Shown: piece by piece, positions 5,794-8,410 of the stretch | Position numbering within the stretch: position 1 is the stretch's first letter | Layout of the letters: every line of letters starts with the position of its first letter | Assembly: GCA_033764265.1 (NCBI GenBank) | Contig: JANRJB010000300.1 | Span: forward strand, 1-8,410 | Reading direction: 5' to 3' | Length of the DNA: 8,410 nt | Source: VGEM01 sp033764265 | Lineage (GTDB): Bacteria > Pseudomonadota > Alphaproteobacteria > Rhodospirillales > Rhodospirillaceae | Translations under genes and position numbers: made by a program | Notes under the pieces: model-generated | Told to the model about the DNA's origin: nothing | What the model saw: only the letters and a program-made list of their open reading frames with translations | The model's database searches: none

Positions 5794-6726
5794 ATGGCCT
5801 GTCTGGTCGTCGCCGAACACACCAACACCGATATTCGCCCCGCGACATTGTGCGCGGTGACCGCCGCCCAGAAGATTGGCGGGGACATTCATGTGCTGAT
5901 CGCGGGCAAGGGTTGCGCCGGAGCGGCGGCCGCGGCCGCCAAGATCGCCGGCGTCAGCAAGGTGCGCGTGGCCGATACCGACGCGCTGGCCCACCCCCTG
6001 GCCGAACCGCTGGCGGCGCAGATCGTCGCGCTGGCCGGCGAATATAGCCACATCCTGGCGCCGGCCACCACCACCGGCAAGAACGTGATGCCGCGCGTCG
6101 CGGCCTTGCTGGACGTGGCACAGATTTCCGACATCTCCGCGGTCGTCTCGGCCGATACCTTCGTGCGCCCGATCTACGCCGGCAACGCGCTGGCGACCGT
6201 GCAGTCGAAGGACGCCAAGAAGGTCATCACCGTGCGCGCCTCGACCTTCGACAAGGCCCCGGCCGAAGGCGGTTCGGCCGCGGTCGAGAACGTGACGGCG
6301 GCGGCGAACCCCGGCGTGTCGAGCTTCGTCGGCCAGGAACTGTCGAAGTCCGAGCGCCCGGAGTTGACCGCGGCGCGCATCGTCGTGTCCGGCGGGCGTG
6401 GCATGGGTTCGGGCGAGAACTTCAAGATCATCGAGGCGCTGGCCGACAAGCTGGGCGCCGCCGTCGGCGCCAGCCGCGCCGCGGTCGATGCCGGCTTCGT
6501 GCCCAACGACTACCAGGTCGGCCAGACCGGCAAAATCGTCGCGCCCGACCTCTACATCGCCGTCGGCATTTCCGGCGCGATCCAGCATCTGGCCGGCATG
6601 AAGGACTCCAAGGTCATCGTCGCCATCAACAAAGACTCCGAGGCGCCGATCTTCCAGGTGGCCGACTACGGCCTGGTCGGCGACCTGTTCCAAGCCGTGC
6701 CCGACCTGACCAAGGCGCTCGGCTAA
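5794..6726 (+). CDS. etfA: Electron transfer flavoprotein subunit alpha
   Basis: The large subunit of EtfAB, which holds the redox FAD. The 310 residues are a normal length. The N-terminal domain (about 1-185) carries the ETF fold shared with EtfB. The FAD-binding C-terminal domain has all its signatures: VSGGRGMGSGENF (198-210), VPNDYQVGQTGKIVAPDLYIA (236-256), GISGAIQHLAGMKDS (258-272) and INKDSEAPIFQVADYGLVGDL (278-298). GGAGA at 5781-5785 is 8 bases before the ATG at 5794. Two nearby ATGs at 5786 and 5789 are out of frame. The gene sits 15 bases after etfB and is followed 42 bases later by the preferred start of the dehydrogenase, forming one metabolic operon. Confidence 0.97.
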   Translation: MACLVVAEHTNTDIRPATLCAVTAAQKIGGDIHVLIAGKGCAGAAAAAAKIAGVSKVRVADTDALAHPLAEPLAAQIVALAGEYSHILAPATTTGKNVMPRVAALLDVAQISDISAVVSADTFVRPIYAGNALATVQSKDAKKVITVRASTFDKAPAEGGSAAVENVTAAANPGVSSFVGQELSKSERPELTAARIVVSGGRGMGSGENFKIIEALADKLGAAVGASRAAVDAGFVPNDYQVGQTGKIVAPDLYIAVGISGAIQHLAGMKDSKVIVAINKDSEAPIFQVADYGLVGDLFQAVPDLTKALG

Positions 6727-6756
6727 GCGCCGATGCCCACCGAACTGAAACCGAAC

Positions 6757-6761
6757 AAGGA
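6757..6761 (+). promoter_or_regulatory. Ribosome-binding site that decides the hbd start
   Basis: AAGGA lies 7 bases before the ATG at 6769. The alternative in-frame ATG at 6733 is only 6 bases after the etfA stop and has no comparable site, so 6769 is preferred. Confidence 0.6.
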
Positions 6762-6768
6762 TCAACCG

Positions 6769-7704
6769 ATGAACGACAACGTTGGGCGAGCGCCCATCAC
6801 CGCGGCCGGCAAGGTCTCCTCCACGCCGATCACCATCGCCACCGTCGGCGTGATCGGCGCGGGGCAGATGGGCTCGGGCATCGCCCACGTCTCGGCGCTG
6901 GCGGGCTACGACGTGATCCTGTCGGACATCAGCGAGGACGCGCTCAAGCGCGCCGTCGGCATCATCGGCAAGAACATGGACCGCCAGGTCAACCGCGGCC
7001 TGATCAGCGCCGAGGACAAAGCCGAGGCGATCGCCCGCATCAAGACCGCGTCGGACATCAAGGCGATGGGCGACCGCGACCTGGTGATCGAGGCCGCCAC
7101 CGAGGACGAGGCGGTCAAGAAGCAGATCTTCAGGTCGATCTGTCCGGTGCTGAAGTCCGAGGCGTTGCTGTGCTCCAACACCTCGTCGATCTCGATCACC
7201 CGGCTGGGCGCGGTGACCGACCGCCCCGAACGGTTCATGGGCCTGCACTTCATGAATCCGGTGCCGGTGATGAAGCTGGTGGAACTGATCCGCGGCATCG
7301 CCACCGAAGAGTCGATTTTCGCCTCGGTGCGCGCCTTCGCCGAGCGGCTGGGCAAGCAGACCGTGTCGTCCGAGGACTTCCCGGCGTTCATCGTCAACCG
7401 CGTGCTGATCCCGATGATCAACGAGGGCATCTACACCCTGTATGAAGGCGTCGGCACCGTGAAGGCGATCGACACGGCGTTGAAGCTGGGCGCCAACCAC
7501 CCGATGGGCCCGTTGGAACTGGCCGACTTCATCGGCCTGGATACCTGCCTGGCCATCATGACCGTGCTGCACGACGGGTTGGCCGACACCAAGTACCGCC
7601 CGTGCCCGCTGCTGGTGACGTACGTCGAGGCCGGCTGGCTGGGCCGCAAGACCGGCAAGGGCTTCTACGACTACGCCGGACCCGAGCCGATCCCCACCCG
7701 CTAA
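6769..7704 (+). CDS. hbd: 3-hydroxybutyryl-CoA dehydrogenase
   Basis: Interconverts (S)-3-hydroxybutyryl-CoA and acetoacetyl-CoA with NAD(P)H in fatty-acid or butyrate metabolism and the polyhydroxybutyrate/acetyl-CoA network; cytoplasmic. With the 6769 start the protein has 311 residues. The Rossmann motif GVIGAGQMGSGIAH is at 27-40 and IEAATEDEAVKK at 107-118. The catalytic set aligns at constant offset with human HADH (S137, H158, E170, N208) as S139 (SNTSS), H160 (GLHFMNPVPVMKL), E172 and N210 (FIVNR). The C-terminal dimerisation domain has NHPMGPLELADFIGLD (243-258) and GRKTGKGFYDY (292-302). About 20 residues precede the Rossmann strand that most homologues lack, and they look unstructured. 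Starting at 6733 would add 12 more. The operon position after etfBA fits the beta-oxidation role. Confidence 0.95.
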   Translation: MNDNVGRAPITAAGKVSSTPITIATVGVIGAGQMGSGIAHVSALAGYDVILSDISEDALKRAVGIIGKNMDRQVNRGLISAEDKAEAIARIKTASDIKAMGDRDLVIEAATEDEAVKKQIFRSICPVLKSEALLCSNTSSISITRLGAVTDRPERFMGLHFMNPVPVMKLVELIRGIATEESIFASVRAFAERLGKQTVSSEDFPAFIVNRVLIPMINEGIYTLYEGVGTVKAIDTALKLGANHPMGPLELADFIGLDTCLAIMTVLHDGLADTKYRPCPLLVTYVEAGWLGRKTGKGFYDYAGPEPIPTR

Positions 7705-7721
7705 ATTTTTCGATCACGGCC

Positions 7722-8410
7722 ATGAATTCACGGGCGCTCGATTTAACTTCGAGCGCCCGTTGCTTTTGGGCCCTGACGATTCTCTGCGCGGGGCTGTATC
7801 TGCCGGGTTTGGCCTGGCTGCCGCCCGTGGACCGGGACGAAGCGCGCTTCATGCAGGCCAGCAAGCAGATGATCGAAACCGGCGACTATGGACGCATCCG
7901 CTTCCAGGCCGAGGCCCGCGACAAAAAACCCATCGGCGCGCATTGGCTGCAGACCGGCGCGGTCAATCTACTCTCACCCGATGATCTGGCGGTGACTTGG
8001 CCCTATCGCCTGCCCTCGGTACTGGCCGCGTGGCTGGCGGTGCTGGCGACGGCCTGGACGGCGCGGCGCATGGCCGGACCTGCGGCGGGTCTGGCGGCGG
8101 GCGTCATCCTGGCGGGCAGCGTCTTGGTGATCGTCGAAGCGCACCTGGCCAAGGCCGATGCGCTGCTGCTGGCGGCAAGCGCGATTGCATTGGGTGGCTT
8201 GGTTGCGGCCTACACCGACACCCTGACGCGGCCCTTGGCGTTGTCATTTTGGTCGGCATTGGGCGCAAGCATCCTGATCAAGGGCCCCATTCTGCCCGCT
8301 GTCGTTATTCTCACACTGGTCTCTCTGGCGATTGTGGACAAATCGCTGTCCTGGTTTCAACGCCTGCAGCCGCTGATGGGCATTCCGGTCATGCTGCTGA
8401 TCGCGGGTCT
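7722..8410 (+). CDS. ArnT-like glycosyltransferase, 3' end beyond the window
   Basis: The N-terminal 229 residues (a 230th must be Leu) of a second polytopic glycosyltransferase; the gene continues off the right edge. After the first membrane span (about 14-31) comes LPPVDRDEARFMQASKQM, with the acidic pair D39-E40, then TGDYG and ARDKKPIGAHWLQ (65-77). This pattern is very close to the ArnT catalytic loop (PDE...RYAE...SGDW...EKPIAGYW), more so than the transferase at 1444-2970. LAKADALLLA (142-151) and ILIKGPILP (184-192) are later family landmarks. Its likely role is moving a sugar from an undecaprenyl-phosphate carrier to lipid A or another envelope acceptor. The ATG at 7722 is chosen because it retains the full first span, but it has no clear ribosome-binding site, and a terminator-like hairpin covers codons 3-16. 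Codons such as TTG, ATT, GTT and TCT are commoner than in the etf genes. Confidence 0.85.
   Translation, partial: MNSRALDLTSSARCFWALTILCAGLYLPGLAWLPPVDRDEARFMQASKQMIETGDYGRIRFQAEARDKKPIGAHWLQTGAVNLLSPDDLAVTWPYRLPSVLAAWLAVLATAWTARRMAGPAAGLAAGVILAGSVLVIVEAHLAKADALLLAASAIALGGLVAAYTDTLTRPLALSFWSALGASILIKGPILPAVVILTLVSLAIVDKSLSWFQRLQPLMGIPVMLLIAG
7730..7767 (+). terminator. Intrinsic terminator-like hairpin after hbd
   Basis: ACGGGCGCTCGA (7730-7741) and TCGAGCGCCCGT (7749-7760) form a perfect 12-bp stem around the 7-base loop TTTAACT. TGCTTTT follows directly. It starts 26 bases after the hbd stop, the expected place to end the etf operon. The T-tract is short and interrupted. It lies inside the preferred reading frame of the next gene on the same strand, which is unusual. 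Confidence 0.75.

Noticed and set aside
5590..7572. A 660-codon minus-strand open frame opposite etfB, etfA and hbd
   Set aside because: The translation is His/Asp/Gly/Arg-rich without any domain, and it mirrors strongly biased codons of three well-identified genes. It is an antisense shadow.
1..8410. Transposons, CRISPR arrays, tRNA or rRNA genes, phage or toxin-antitoxin genes
   Set aside because: No transposase-like frames, terminal repeats, regularly spaced repeats or tRNA T-loop patterns were seen; the content is ordinary chromosomal genes.

Overview
The window is high-GC chromosomal DNA that reads as an alphaproteobacterium, most likely Rhodospirillales-like. This rests on the gene order PduO-type cobalamin adenosyltransferase - etfB - etfA - 3-hydroxybutyryl-CoA dehydrogenase, which I know from alphaproteobacteria, and on an EtfB whose recognition-loop region closely resembles the mitochondrial protein. 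No searches were run. All names come from motifs and overall resemblance.

Layout. Bases 1-242 hold no supported complete gene; a + strand reading frame may end there. Bases 243-4072 are a tightly packed minus-strand operon, read right to left: lptG (LPS export permease), an ArnT/PMT-like polytopic glycosyltransferase, a PAP2-family phosphatase and a small protein of unknown function. The three junctions are a 17- or 8-base overlap, a 4-base GTGA overlap and an 11-base gap. Bases 4073-4177 are a divergent intergenic region. On the plus strand follow pduO (4178-4771), a 257-base intergenic region with a probable promoter and several inverted repeats, then etfB, etfA and hbd (5029-7704). A strong intrinsic-terminator-like hairpin follows at 7730-7767. 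A second ArnT-like glycosyltransferase starts at 7722 and runs off the right edge.

How the genes work together. The minus operon looks like an envelope module: a sugar transferred from an undecaprenyl-phosphate carrier, a membrane lipid phosphate hydrolysed, and LPS transport to the outer membrane. The plus operon is central acyl-CoA metabolism: EtfAB collects electrons from acyl-CoA dehydrogenases, Hbd interconverts acetoacetyl-CoA and 3-hydroxybutyryl-CoA, and PduO makes adenosylcobalamin, the cofactor of methylmalonyl-CoA mutase.

I see no clearly new multi-gene system. The points most worth a second look are the inverted repeats in the probable etfB leader (notably an 8-bp perfect stem with a GCAA loop), a terminator hairpin lying inside the first codons of the downstream glycosyltransferase, the lptG-glycosyltransferase-phosphatase-unknown operon with no lptF beside it, and the unassigned 161-residue protein.
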